Position numbers and translations under genes: made by a program. Of a stretch of 12,551 nucleotides of DNA, positions 1 to 9,210 are shown piece after piece. How positions within the stretch are numbered: the first letter of the stretch is position 1; each line of letters starts with the position of its first letter. The notes beneath the pieces were generated by a model. It saw only the letters and a list, made by a program, of their open reading frames with translations. It had not been told where the DNA came from and searched no databases. Source of the stretch: Larix sibirica (Eukaryota > Streptophyta > Pinopsida > Pinales > Pinaceae). The stretch is taken from positions 10,544 through 23,094 of the forward strand of contig NWUY0300103117.1 of NCBI GenBank assembly GCA_004151065.3. Reading direction: 5' to 3'.

Positions 1-394
1 GACAGACTCCTTATATACTATTGGACATGGAATATCTTTATATCTAATGTTGTCTAAGTATTCTATAAAAATATTTATGATTCTATTGCTAGGTATTTTC
101 TAAGACATCCTTGTCTCTACCATGAGGAAATAATGTCAATTCCTAATAGTTGCACCGTATGAAAATTCAACGAATTATATTGCAATTATTCTATATGATG
201 CTTAACTCATCCTTTTAGGAAGCAACAGTTGGGTGAAAGGAGTGTATAAGAGTCATGGCTACCTTTGATTTCTCCAAATCACCCCTAGTGTAAGGAATGT
301 TTAATTAGGTAGACAGTCCTTCAAGTTTATAGGTATAAATTGAGAGATTGTGGAGATCTGCAATATGGTTGTGCGAGCATTTTTTGAATGCTAT
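1..394. other. AT-rich stretch, no gene seen
   Basis: No frame here reads as a recognisable protein on either strand, and no RNA gene or clear repeat was seen. It borders the minisatellite that begins at about 395. It could be the worn end of an older element, but nothing in the sequence supports naming one. Confidence 0.5.
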
Positions 395-835
395 GGGAAT
401 TTCCACATGCATGGTGGGAATTTCCTCATGCTTGGAAGGCATTTCCTCATGCATGGCCATAATTTTTTGGAAGTTTCCTACATTTTCTTTCATGAGTGGT
501 GGGAATTTCTACATGCCCGTGGGAATTTCCTCATGCCCGACGAGAATTTTCTCATGCATGGCAGGAATTTCCACATGCCCGGCTAGTGGGCATTTCCTCA
601 TGCCCAAAAAGGATTTCCTCATGCCTGGTGGACATTTCCACATGCCTGGTGGGCATTTCCACATGCCTGGCAGATATTTCCTCATGCTTAGAGAGAATTT
701 TCTTAATGTTGTGTACATTTTCCTTCATGAGTGCTAGGCATTTCTACATGCCTGGTGAGCATTTCCACATGCCTGGCGAGCATTTCCACATGCTTGGAGG
801 ACATTTCCTCTTGAATAGTGTGCATTTCCTATTTT
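395..835. repeat. Minisatellite, ~21-bp unit, about 16 degenerate copies
   Basis: The unit is close to GGGCATTTCCWCATGCCTGG and recurs every 20-22 bp, for example from 395, 416, 501, 521, 620, 641 and 742. Copies differ by single bases (CATGCATGG, CATGCTTGG, CATGCCCGG, CATGCCTGG). Longer, more diverged spacer blocks occur near 459-500, 683-723 and 800-835, and two of them carry the shared string CTTTCATGAGTG or CCTTCATGAGTG about 235 bp apart. This suggests a higher-order period laid over the short unit. Because 21 bp is seven codons, several frames on both strands stay open and yield heptad-like peptides. These are best read as by-products of the repeat, not genes. Confidence 0.9.
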
Positions 836-1000
836 TAGTATGAAATTTTACAAAGGATAGTACCTGTACATGCTCCTTTTATGTTTTGGATAGATGGTTA
901 TCAACTCTTGCAAGATAGTATTTAGTGACTCTAGTTTTGGACAGTTTCCATTGTCCATGGAGATGTTTTTTTATTACATATGTAATGCAATTTTCTCTTT
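836..1000. other. Spacer between minisatellite and GH35 relic
   Basis: This short AT-rich spacer shows no convincing feature. If the beta-galactosidase relic once continued, its next exon would be expected on the minus strand here, but I could not align it with confidence. Confidence 0.4.
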
Positions 1001-1920
1001 CCATGACTGCATGGTTCTATTTTCAGGTGAATAATTATGATTATGCTCGATTGGTGTCAATATTGAGGTCGATCATCTTTCATGGCCGATTGATCTTACA
1101 AGTCCATTGCATATTTTCCCTTTTCTCATGTTGCTTTCTCATTCTTAACGATGTTGGATGACATTGGGTATTGGTTGGCCATATGTTTTTTCCTGCAAAA
1201 GATAGTGGTTTAGAAATCTAGCTATAAGACTTTGTAGTTTCTTTATGAATCCAATTTTGCGCCTAATGGTTAAAAACAATGAACTTAAATATAGATCAAA
1301 GCACAAAATATTAAAGAATATACTAAATTGTCTAGATTATCAAATAAAAATATTATGAAAGCACCATCCTTCAGTCATATCCACAAGTGATATGCAACTA
1401 GGCTTCGGCATTACCTGAAGAATCTGAGTGAGAGCATCCACCATGAATGGCTTCTTCTCTTTTATTTTATTTTTTATTTTTCATGTTAACCAAAAAAATA
1501 CGAGCACATATTATTAAGCATCATTACAAAGAAAATATTTGGCATATGTTCTGTAAGTGATGCCATGAACATATTTTAACCAAACTGGAATTCCTCTGTA
1601 GATAAATCAAAATATTTGTGTCTAATGTTATAAACACCTAGTAAATCTTGAGTAGAGAGGACCTTGCAGAGAACCACATAGTCAAAAGGAAATATATCCA
1701 AAATTCCATTATGCATAGACATAAGGACCATTGTGAAGATGAACATAAAGTCCTGCCTCCTAGGAAAGCTTCACAAACTTCACCAAATCAAATCTTCTCT
1801 CAAAATTGTATTGTAGTAGCAACATTGCATGCAAGATGTATAATTAACATACAATCAAGACATATAAAAGGGGTTTCATACCTTCAAAACCTGCAACATA
1901 CTTTGAATCACATCCCACAG
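1001..1920 (-). pseudogene. Beta-galactosidase (GH35) pseudogene fragment with intron relics
   Basis: Plant GH35 enzymes remove terminal beta-galactose from cell-wall polysaccharides in the apoplast; this copy cannot. Exon a (about 1698-1920) has one frame reading FDLVKFVKL, a TAG (1760-1762), EAGLYVHLHNGPYVYA, a TAA (1709-1711), then WNFG. These match the conserved family stretch ending in CAEWNFGG, with Cys changed to Tyr and Glu to a stop. After an intron of about 100 bp ending TACAG at 1596-1600, exon b starts near 1595 with GIPVWLKYVHGITYRT. It appears to end at 1415 in a CAG/GTAATG donor. Exon c starts near 1192 after TTTTGCAG with a worn ENEYG-like start and includes a degraded QDDAPDP..NTC..SP region at 1001-1083. 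Retained introns mean it arose by DNA duplication, not by reverse transcription. A weak N-terminal match may continue to about 2065. The GH35 identity is strong for exons a and b and moderate for c. Confidence 0.8.
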
Positions 1921-2444
1921 ATGGTTATAATAACTTTAACCCAAAAATAATGTGCCATATCATCAATCTACCATGCCAATAAGATTTATCTTGATTAGAC
2001 CGTGAGAAGTATCTTCTAAAAGAATATACAATTTAGAAGCATTATTGATCATAAGTGTAGACAAACAACTAAACAAATGCACAAGACAGTTATGCTTTGG
2101 CATATCCAAATACAAATGTAAGAAATGCAATGCCTTGCAAGCATTGCTACTTGCATTAATAGCTTCGGGATAAATTTCAACTTATATAGTGTTTGTATGT
2201 ATGAAATTTTTTACTTGACGGATTGAAAGAAGCACAATTTTTATAGCAATCGTTGAGAATTCAATGTCTGATAAATACCAATTTTGACTATGGAAAAGTC
2301 ATTGGATAAATGTGGTTAACATGAATTCTACAATCATCTTTGGCCTTCAAAAGACACAATGTGAATAAGAAAATGGGAGTTGCAATCCAACTAAATGATC
2401 AATAGTATATAAATTTAAGTTTGACAACAATTTTTTACCCTTAC
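1921..2444. other. AT-rich region upstream of GH35 relic, ambiguous
   Basis: On the minus strand at about 1985-2065 the string ACTTATGATCA is followed, at the spacing expected for GH35 exon 1, by AGAAGATACTTCT. This could be a worn TYDH..RRIL segment. A different minus-strand frame is open for about 70 codons over about 1970-2190. The two readings compete, and neither is secure. The rest of the stretch shows no gene. Confidence 0.3.
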
Positions 2445-2553
2445 CTAAGAACATGAACTCTTTACATAACAATTTTCCGGAAACATAAGATGAGCATTGT
2501 AAGATGCAATGGGAAAGGAGAATTCTCTTAGCCCATTGCCGGGAATTCATCTC
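2445..2553 (-). other. Exon-like block with AG and GT borders, unrecognised protein
   Basis: On the minus strand, CAAACTAG precedes position 2553 and GTAAGGG follows position 2445, which are good plant splice acceptor and donor sequences. The 109 bp between them are open in one frame and read MNSRQWAKRILLSHCILQCS and then a further 15 or so residues. I do not recognise the protein. It lies upstream of the GH35 relic on the same strand but does not look like a GH35 segment. It may be an exon of another captured or decayed gene, or a chance open block. Confidence 0.3.
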
Positions 2554-3095
2554 CTAGTTTGAAAATGATGGATCTTAACTAACACTTGAATTGCATGTGA
2601 ATTCTTTCAACAATTAACTTGTAAAAATGATTTAAATATCAAGCTTTTAAAAAGGCTTAAAGATATGAAAACATGAATAAATAAGAGATGCAAACCACAA
2701 GAATGTAGACAACAGTTGATAATGGAGTTTGTCTAATGTAGATTACGTCTCTGGGTCTGCTTTCCAAATGGAGGAACCGATCTTATAATATGAAGTCAAA
2801 TGCTGCAACATCCAAAATATGGTCTTCAACATGTGCAAAATTCCTTCATGTTGCTACAAAAGAGACTTAGGCTTCCCACAAAGAATCCTCTCACTCTCCA
2901 AATACTCATAAGAGTGGCTAAAAAGCCTCTTTACAAAATGAGCAAGCTTACAAGCCTTTATAAAGGCATAATGGCATTATACCATTATTATCCAAAAAAA
3001 ATTGTCTTCACATGGAAAAACACCCTTGGTTATATACCAAAGGGTTCATAACCCAACTCCAAATGTAATGGGATTTGAAAATATTTGATTCCAAA
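2554..3095. other. AT-rich stretch, possible old regulatory or LTR-like sequence
   Basis: No coding frame is convincing. Read on the minus strand, the stretch has a TATAAAGGC sequence followed by a mixed-composition leader with a purine-rich run. This would fit either a promoter and 5' untranslated region or a fragment of an LTR. No terminal repeat or primer-binding site was found to decide. Confidence 0.3.
2954..2967. promoter_or_regulatory. 14-bp perfect palindrome containing TATAAA
   Basis: GCCTTTATAAAGGC equals its own reverse complement and contains TATAAA on both strands. The minus-strand reading would point towards the exon-like block and the GH35 relic. A TATA role is inferred from the motif only. 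Confidence 0.3.
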
Positions 3096-3104
3096 TTAAT
3101 GTGG

Positions 3105-3161
3105 ATAAAATATATGGTTATCTATCATATAATATACATATTTAGGAATAAAATATATGGT
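3105..3161. repeat. Direct repeat of 14 bp beside the LINE-A 3' boundary
   Basis: ATAAAATATATGGT occurs at 3105-3118 and again at 3148-3161, 43 bp apart. It sits where the LINE-A protein similarity fades (about 3165). It may mark a small insertion or a deletion scar, or be chance in AT-rich DNA. Confidence 0.6.
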
Positions 3162-3164
3162 AAA

Positions 3165-5911
3165 ATCCAGGTTTTGTTCAAGATGAAGCAGTTTCTGCCA
3201 TGAATCTCCCAAGAATAGGGTTGATTCCCCATTCTTGACTTCCCAAATACTGTTTTCCTGGACGAGGTTTCTCCCAAGGTTCACTGTTTTCCAAATATGG
3301 GACCCCTCTTTTCCCTTCGAGTAACGAATGAGATTTCTTTTTTCCCAACCCGAACGGTATTTGCAGTGCCATATTTTATCCCACGACTCAGAACTGTGGG
3401 TTGCCCATTTCCACCATATTTTGGCTCCGCATACAAGATTCATCTTCTCTGCGTCACGTAGCCCTAGGCCTTCATGGTTCTTCGAGGTGCATATAGTCTC
3501 CCAACTGACTAAGGCCCATTTTCTCTGCTTGCTCGCTCCACTCCACATAATTTTTCTTTGAATATTCCTAATTTCTCTTAAGACGACCTTGGGGGCTGCC
3601 ATTGCGGAAAATAGATAGACTGACATAGCTTGAAGAATCGATTTCACTAAGACGAACCTACATGCAAAGTTGAGAGGTCAGAAGGTCCAACTAGACAATC
3701 TCTTTCCCATCTTATCCAGAAGCTCAGACCATCACCCTTTCCAAACAATAAATTCTAATAGAGGGGAACCAAGGTATTTAGATGGAAGGGAGCTCTCATG
3801 AAAACCAATAATACGACAAATATTGATTCTTGTCACCCTAGGGGTATTGAAAAAGAACACCAATGGATGGACCAACAATCCTTTGAACTCTTTATTTTCA
3901 TGCATGGATTTTATGGACCTGCCCAAACCTTCGGCCATGAGGACAAACATAAATGTTGATAGAGGATCACCTTGCCTAATTCCCCTGATCGGTCTAATGA
4001 GACCTGTTGGAGCCCCATTCAAAAGGATGAAGAATAATGATAACAAAATAAGGCTCATTATCGATCGAATCCACTCCTCCCTGGACCCAAATTCCCTTAG
4101 CACCTCACGAATGTCCAACCAACTTAGCTCATCATAGGATTTTGCAATGCGAAGCTTCAACATCATCCCTGAGATCTTCTCTATTTTAAGGGAGTGGATT
4201 ACCTCATGAAAAAGAATTATGCCATCCATTATCTGGCACCCTTCCACAAACCCTAATTGCTTCGGAGAAATCAAGCAGGGGAGGATGGGATTTAATCTAT
4301 TAGCTATCACCTTGGTCACAATTTTATAGATGACATTGCACAATGCATTGGGTCTATATATACTTGGGGAGTCCGCTCCATTACTTTTGGGAATGAGGGT
4401 CAGAAAAGTAGCATTGAAAGAAGGAAGGATTCGTGTGATCTCCTTGATTCTTCCACAATTTTCCAAACTTCAGTCTTGAATATGTCCCATAAGTGATGGA
4501 AGAAATTAATTGTGAAACCATCTGGTCTAGGAGCTTTCCCATCTCCCATTTGATCTAATGTTTCCTCCACTTCCAATAGAGTGACAGGTTTCATCAAGAG
4601 GTCATTTTGGTCCTGAGAGACCAGTGAGGGGATGTGTTTGGTGATCCTTTCTATATCCCTACTTCGATCCCTGTTGGGCTCACCCATGATGCCTTGAAAG
4701 AAGTGGCAGAGTTCTCCCTCAATTTCATTTATAGTTTCCATCCTTTGCCCATTCTCGTTTTTTATCATGAGGAGCTTGTTCTAACTACGATGTTGAATGG
4801 TCGATCTATGAAAGAATTTTGTATTATGCTCCCCTACTTTTAGCCAAGTTACCCTAGATTTCTTCCTCCAAAGGGTATCCTCTTGGCTTTCTCTTTCATT
4901 CAACTGGGCCTCCATTCAGAATTCTTCTTCTTGAAGTTCTACAGAAAATCCTTCCCTCATCCCTTGAACATGAATCTCCTCCAATATTTTTTCCAGGATC
5001 CTTTTGTCAGAGAAGATATTCCCAAACTCTTCCTTGATCCATTTCTTAATTTTCTCCTCTAGAGATTTGATATTTTGTTGGAACTGGTACATATTTTTGT
5101 CCCTCCCCTCTGTGTAATTATGTCCACCATTGGTGAACTTTGTCTTTGAAGTCAGGGTGGCTAAGCCAGAATTGTTCAAAGCGGAAGGGTATTTTGAACT
5201 GGGACCCTAGTCCACTCCACCGTAAACCAACTGGCCAGTGATCCGATCTAGCTGAAGGAAGAACCATAGTTGATATATCACTTCCAAGATCCATTACTGA
5301 TTCTAAAACTAAGAAATGGTCCAAGCAAGATGTAATGTGACAATCACCTCCCCTCTTGTTATTCAGGGTAAAGATATTGTTTCCGGATATAATGTCAACC
5401 GACTTCAGTTATTCAATTGTTTCTCTGAAGAGGATGTTCTCCTCTTCCTGTCTTCTGGCTTCAGATCCTTTCTTCTCATCTAGGGAAGTTATGAGATTGA
5501 AGTTTCCCCCCAATATCCAATGTTTCCCCTCATCCCATCGGTGAAATTTTCTCAGAGATTCAATAAAGCTCACTTTCTGCTGGGACAAGTGGGGGCCATA
5601 AACATTTGTTAGGACCCCATTGATTGGGAAGCCGGTCACTTTGAACTCGACTGAGAGAGCATGGGGGTCACCCAGAAACCCTGACGGGGAGATCTTGTTC
5701 AGATCCCACAGGATACCCAATCCACTTGTAGATCCGTAGGAATCAATGCCCATACCCTCACTTCCCTTACAACCTCCCTAAGATGGTTCTCTGAGTACTT
5801 AGTTTCTTGTAGAAAGATGACTACAAGGTTCTCTCTCTGCACCCTTTTCTCCAATATTTTGACTTTATAAGGGTTATTCATCCCTCTAATATTCCAAGTT
5901 AAATTTTTCAT
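3165..5911 (-). pseudogene. LINE-A ORF2 (endonuclease plus reverse transcriptase) pseudogene
   Basis: ORF2 nicks target DNA and reverse-transcribes element RNA. The start is taken as Met 5911 (MKNLTWNIRG), the usual EN start. EN motifs seen: WNIRG, LQETK with the catalytic Glu codon at 5804-5806, NVYGP, and SDHWPV at about 5228-5246. In GGNFN (Asn codon 5502-5504) the usual Asp of GGDFN is replaced. A linker with RKKSRVTWLKVGEHNTKFFH lies at about 4875-4815. RT motifs are KAPRPDGF (usually KAPGPDGF), LTLIPK, KLRIAKSYD, IRQGDPLS and LPSKYLG. In motif A an Arg (codon 4149-4151) stands where the catalytic Asp should be. The FVDD/YADD block is missing at a junction near 3861-3869. Frame changes occur near 5740, 5150 and 4450, plus several stops. 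The C-terminal part ends in KSILQAMSVYLFSAMAAPK and a WALVSWETIC region. Confidence 0.9.
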
Positions 5912-6338
5912 TGAAAACACAAAGAAGAATTAGAGACCCAGAGAAGCATGATAATAGGGTACTAACATGATTCCACCTAATAAAGACCTGCTATTGCAAT
6001 ATGTTGTCGATTCAATTTCCTCCCTGAATTCTTAGCTATCTCCACATCCTTTCATTTGTTGTCCTTTTGGGTACTGGGATAAATCCCCAAGGGGCTTAGG
6101 GACTAAGCTTTGATAATTGCCTCCTTTAGGAGGGACACTTGTTCCTGAGAAATGTAGCCCTTTTATTTATCTTCGTAGGCTTGTTCGATCCCATCTAAGT
6201 CTAGATATCCGATATCCATATCCTCTCCCTCCTCCTCTACTTCCATCTCTTATTGGGTCGAGATATGTTCCTCGTCGCATTTGTCGTGTCTCCCTTCCTT
6301 TCCCTTCTCCTCATTTACTAGGTTCGAGTCTTGTTTTT

Positions 6339-7328
6339 TTAAGAATGGGGACCTTGCCCTAATTCTTCCTTGGTCTGGTCTTCCGGAACCACATATTGAT
6401 TATAAACAAAGACCTTTTTATAGATTTGTGTTGCCTCCTGACATCTTCCTCCTCTCTTCCTTGTATGTGCTTTTGAGAAGCTCTGATTTCCATCCTCCTC
6501 GAGTTTTTTGGGATGAGGAGGTGTATTATTTTGTGGGAACTCTTTGAACAAGTTCCCATACTTGTGACATCGCCGACATCGAAAGGGAATTTGCTCATAA
6601 TCTAAGGGTTGAATCTAGTCTTCATATTCCCATGATAGGTTAATGGCCTCCAGAAGCTCCTTTGACAAATCCATGTACACACAAATCTTGGCATATGCGG
6701 TGTACCCCTGGGCCTTCGTTTTCTTTGAGATATTGATGAAGGACCCCAGACTGTTACCAATGTCCTTCAAAATGTTTGGGTGCCAATACTCTCCTAGAAG
6801 AGAATAGAGTCTGATCCAGACCGATGCCACCCTCATATATTCTTTTTATGGGAAAAACCGCTCCTTCTAGGGCCAAAGGAACAAGCCTACTGATTATAAT
6901 AATTAAGGTCCTCCATTCACCACTCGATTTCAGTCTTCGAGATTAATAAAACTAATGGTAAAGAAACCTTTAGATCTAAGATGAAGATCATAATGGCCCT
7001 GTGCTTTCCAAGTGGAATTGATCCACCAGATTAGGGTTTTCTTAGATGGAGGCATACCCACAAATTTCCCGATTAGGGCATGATCTTTCATGAACTGGAC
7101 GCGATCTCTTAATTTTTTCAACTTCAACTGCATCGACGGGATCTGGTTTGATTTGGGCATACACTCTCCCAACCTTCTCCCATCAATGATTTGCTTCGTG
7201 CTTGAACCTTGGCCACTTGATCCCTCTCCTCCCATTTCGTTCAGGGGGATTTGGACACTTCTGATATGAACCCGCTCAGCCAATGCGCTAGGGGAGGCCC
7301 GGAATCCCCCCCCATCTCTTGTAGCCAT
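6339..7328 (-). pseudogene. LINE-A ORF1 (DUF4283-like, gag-like RNA-binding) pseudogene
   Basis: ORF1 proteins of plant L1 elements bind element RNA and usually end in a CCHC zinc knuckle. The frame starts at Met 7328 and keeps one phase for about 330 codons. DUF4283-type blocks are clear: LKKLRDRVQFMKDHALIGKF and then LIWWINSTWKAQGHYDLHL near 7125-6990, and SVWIRLYSL..YWHPNIL..IGNSLG near 6825-6740. It is broken by stops only: TGA at 6930-6932, four more stops before 6840, and TAG at 6615-6617 where the family seems to have Trp. The knuckle reads CRRCHKYGNLFKEF near 6580-6540. The expected later His and the final Cys are replaced by Asn and Phe, so zinc binding would be lost. No frameshift was needed to follow it to 6339. 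The family assignment is from recognition of the conserved blocks. Confidence 0.8.
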
Positions 7329-7430
7329 GGATCACCGTCAGTCTGCCCTCCTCTCAGAATCACTGTAAACCATAGATCTCCTCTCCAAAATATCTATAAT
7401 ATTAAATGCACTATCACAACTCGAGCTTAC
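7329..7430 (-). other. Putative 5' leader of LINE-A
   Basis: About 100 bp lie between the ORF1 start and the beginning of the RT relic at 7431. The outer limit is inferred only from the neighbouring element, because no target-site duplication marks it. Confidence 0.35.
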
Positions 7431-7998
7431 CATTAATATACAAAACTAAGATTATGTTAATTAAATAAAAAAATTATTCTCTAATTTGATAGGATGATAA
7501 CACTTTTTAATAGGTACATCTTACAAATACTAGAACCACAATGTTAAGAAAATAGTGATTGGTGGTTGTTATTACAACTTTCAAAGAAAATGTATAAATG
7601 ATGAGCTTCTGTATTGACATAACAAAATATTTATTTTCAATATTTTAGTTATTTCGATTATTCTTTAGGATTGTGAAGGTTGAGCTTACAACATTTTTTT
7701 GTAAGACATGGAAAAAAATTAAGAAAATACAAAAACTCTTCATCATTTTTAATTTTAAAATTAAATGTAATACTCCTTAATCTCTTCTTTTATTGAAGTC
7801 GGATGTTTTTCATGGATTTTAAAATCATGATTAGATATTTATATTATAAACACAATTTGCTCAAATTAAATAGAGATAAGCTCTTTTTATTCCGTTAGTA
7901 TGACTAATAGCCATTATAGGCTTAAAATGGTTAGGGAAGAGACTTTTGGAAATGACTTATCCATTCAAGAGAAAATATTGTAGAAGTCAAAATAGTTT
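7431..7998 (+). mobile_element. Non-LTR RT relic, copy 1
   Basis: This stretch aligns along its length with 11383-11955, at roughly 80 percent identity by eye over the parts compared. Shared landmarks include GGTGGTTGTT, AATGTATAAATGATGA, CATGATTAGATATTTATATT and GCCATTATAGGCTTAAA. In copy 2 the same region still reads as the C-terminal end of a reverse transcriptase. In copy 1 the frame is broken by many stops and small indels, so it is the more decayed of the two. It lies on the strand opposite to both LINEs and belongs to a different element family. Confidence 0.75.
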
Positions 7999-8807
7999 GA
8001 CCAAAAAACGATTACAATAATACCTACGGGTAATTACAAACTTTACATTAGATAAAAATATTTAATTTTTTTTATATACATTAGTTTGAGATCTCATAAC
8101 TAAAGTATTGTTTGTGTCTTTTAATGTATTATTTGTGGTTTTAGATGCATAGCAGTGCATGGTTGGTTGTTAAGCTGGAAGCTTAAGGCAGTTTCCTCAC
8201 AAACGAGTCCCATTAGAGTTTCTCTTTAGTTTCTCACTTGGGATATAGTACTTGGTATATTATTGTTTATTTATTTTAGTTTTCTCATGATGACATCCAT
8301 AAAACTTATGGATTTTATGGACATATGATGACCCACGTTTTTTGAACCATTATTGATTTTTATGGACATATGATGACCCATATTTTTTGGACAGCCATAG
8401 GTAGGTATAAGTAGTTTATGTAGTGATGGTTTTTCCCACTTGTTGAAGCTTATACTTGATAGGCTACTTACAATTTATAGGTTATTTTTTATCATGCAAT
8501 TAGAACCTAGAGCATGCGTTTTTCATTCTTTTTTGGAATAGAAAATATGGATTTCTTCTTTAGAAACAAAACTACTTGTGATTTCAGTGCTACAATTTTC
8601 AACTTTTGATCATTGTTTATTAGATGTCCATATTAATGATATAGTTGTATGTTTAAGATTTCATTTGATGACAATACTCTTTTGAGAGAATTCAATAAGT
8701 TTGTGTATTGAAATTGATAATACCTTAAGGTTGAATGTGTTGTTTCTTTGTACAAATGTTCCATTTACATATTGATCTGTATATAAACTATTAATGGAGG
8801 ATTATGG
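7999..8807. other. Unassigned AT-rich stretch between RT relic and LINE-B
   Basis: No protein-like frame was recognised on either strand. The only clear structure is the 44-bp tandem duplication at 8311-8392. The right edge is the pre-insertion flank of LINE-B. Confidence 0.5.
8311..8392. repeat. Tandem duplication, two copies of ~44 bp
   Basis: TTATGGACATATGATGACCCA occurs in both copies, which start at 8311 and 8355 with GATTTT and GATTTTT. The similarity continues through a run of T to about 8392. The copies differ by a few bases and one indel, so the duplication is not very recent. Confidence 0.8.
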
Positions 8808-8822
8808 CCTCATTATTAATAT
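8808..8822. repeat. Target-site duplication of LINE-B, left copy
   Basis: CCTCATTATTAATAT here is identical over all 15 bases to 11380-11394. It directly abuts the poly(T) tract that is the poly(A) end of the minus-strand LINE. The bases just outside the two copies differ (G versus T), so the match ends cleanly. Confidence 0.93.
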
Positions 8823-9210
8823 TTTTTTTTTAAAAGGTGAAACCATTCTATTTCATAAGGAGAAAATTTACATCCACAGTTCGTACAATATAATCGGTGC
8901 TGGCACAACTACCTCTAAGAGTGAACCCCCAACTGACGTATCCACTAGAAACCCCCAACTTGTCACAGTGCACAAAACCATTTCTCTGCCAACCAATATT
9001 AAGCTTACTTCCCATATATCCCATACAGACAGCATTTACTTCCCAAATATCCAAAAACCTACTATTACTTCCCAGATAACCCATACAGACATCAATTTTA
9101 CACATCAGTACAGACATAATGCCGATAAAGTAAGGCACAACACTAAGAGAGAAACTACACAAAACGAGACACAATGACATCCCGTCACAGACAGAAGAGA
9201 AACAGAGCAG
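8823..9210 (-). other. LINE-B 3' untranslated region and poly(A) tract
   Basis: After the ORF3 stop (9211-9213) no further coding frame is convincing up to the poly(A) tract. A canonical AATAAA was not seen just before the tract; AAATAG lies close to it. Short repeated strings of the CTTCCCANATANCC type around 9007-9090 give a slightly periodic look on the plus strand. Confidence 0.7.

Larger units (their letters stand above)
3165..7430 (-). mobile_element. LINE-A: L1-type non-LTR retrotransposon, decayed, 3'-truncated
   Basis: Reading on the minus strand, the order is a short leader (about 7430-7329), ORF1 (7328-6339), a linker (6338-5912) and ORF2 with endonuclease and RT (5911 to about 3165). 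This is the plant L1-type order. The zf-RVT and RNase H domains that normally follow the RT thumb are absent, and there is no poly(A) tract at the left end. The 3' end has therefore been lost by deletion or replaced, whereas LINEs usually lose the 5' end. I found no target-site duplication. The linker has many stops and reads as an eroded ORF1 C-terminus. The element is dead: see ORF1 and ORF2. End positions are approximate because they rest on where protein similarity fades. Confidence 0.85.

Noticed and set aside
395-835. CRISPR-like array
   Set aside because: Units are directly adjacent and degenerate, without unique spacers of constant length, and the context is a plant genome.
305-843. 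Overlapping open frames on both strands across the minisatellite, giving heptad-like peptides
   Set aside because: They follow from a unit near 21 bp and appear in several frames at once; nothing favours one frame as a gene.
925-1161. Plus-strand open frame rich in hydrophobic residues
   Set aside because: It is antisense to the degraded third GH35 exon and has no other support.
1648-1950. Plus-strand 100-codon open frame
   Set aside because: It is antisense to the clearest GH35 exon, whose minus-strand protein motifs are unmistakable.
1970-2190. A minus-strand frame open for about 70 codons that reads like a helical protein
   Set aside because: A frame this long has an appreciable chance of arising at random, it overlaps a possible GH35 N-terminal remnant in another frame, and I recognise no family.
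6117-6547. Plus-strand open frames rich in Pro and Ser
   Set aside because: They are antisense to the basic C-terminal part of LINE-A ORF1 and its linker.
7329-7440. Target-site duplication for LINE-A
   Set aside because: Comparison with 3060-3170 gave only short AT-rich matches of about eight bases (TAATATAC), which is not more than chance.
8794-9180. Open frames on both strands next to the poly(A) of LINE-B
   Set aside because: They overlap each other and span the target-site duplication and poly(A), so they cannot be original genes; the region is read as the 3' untranslated part.
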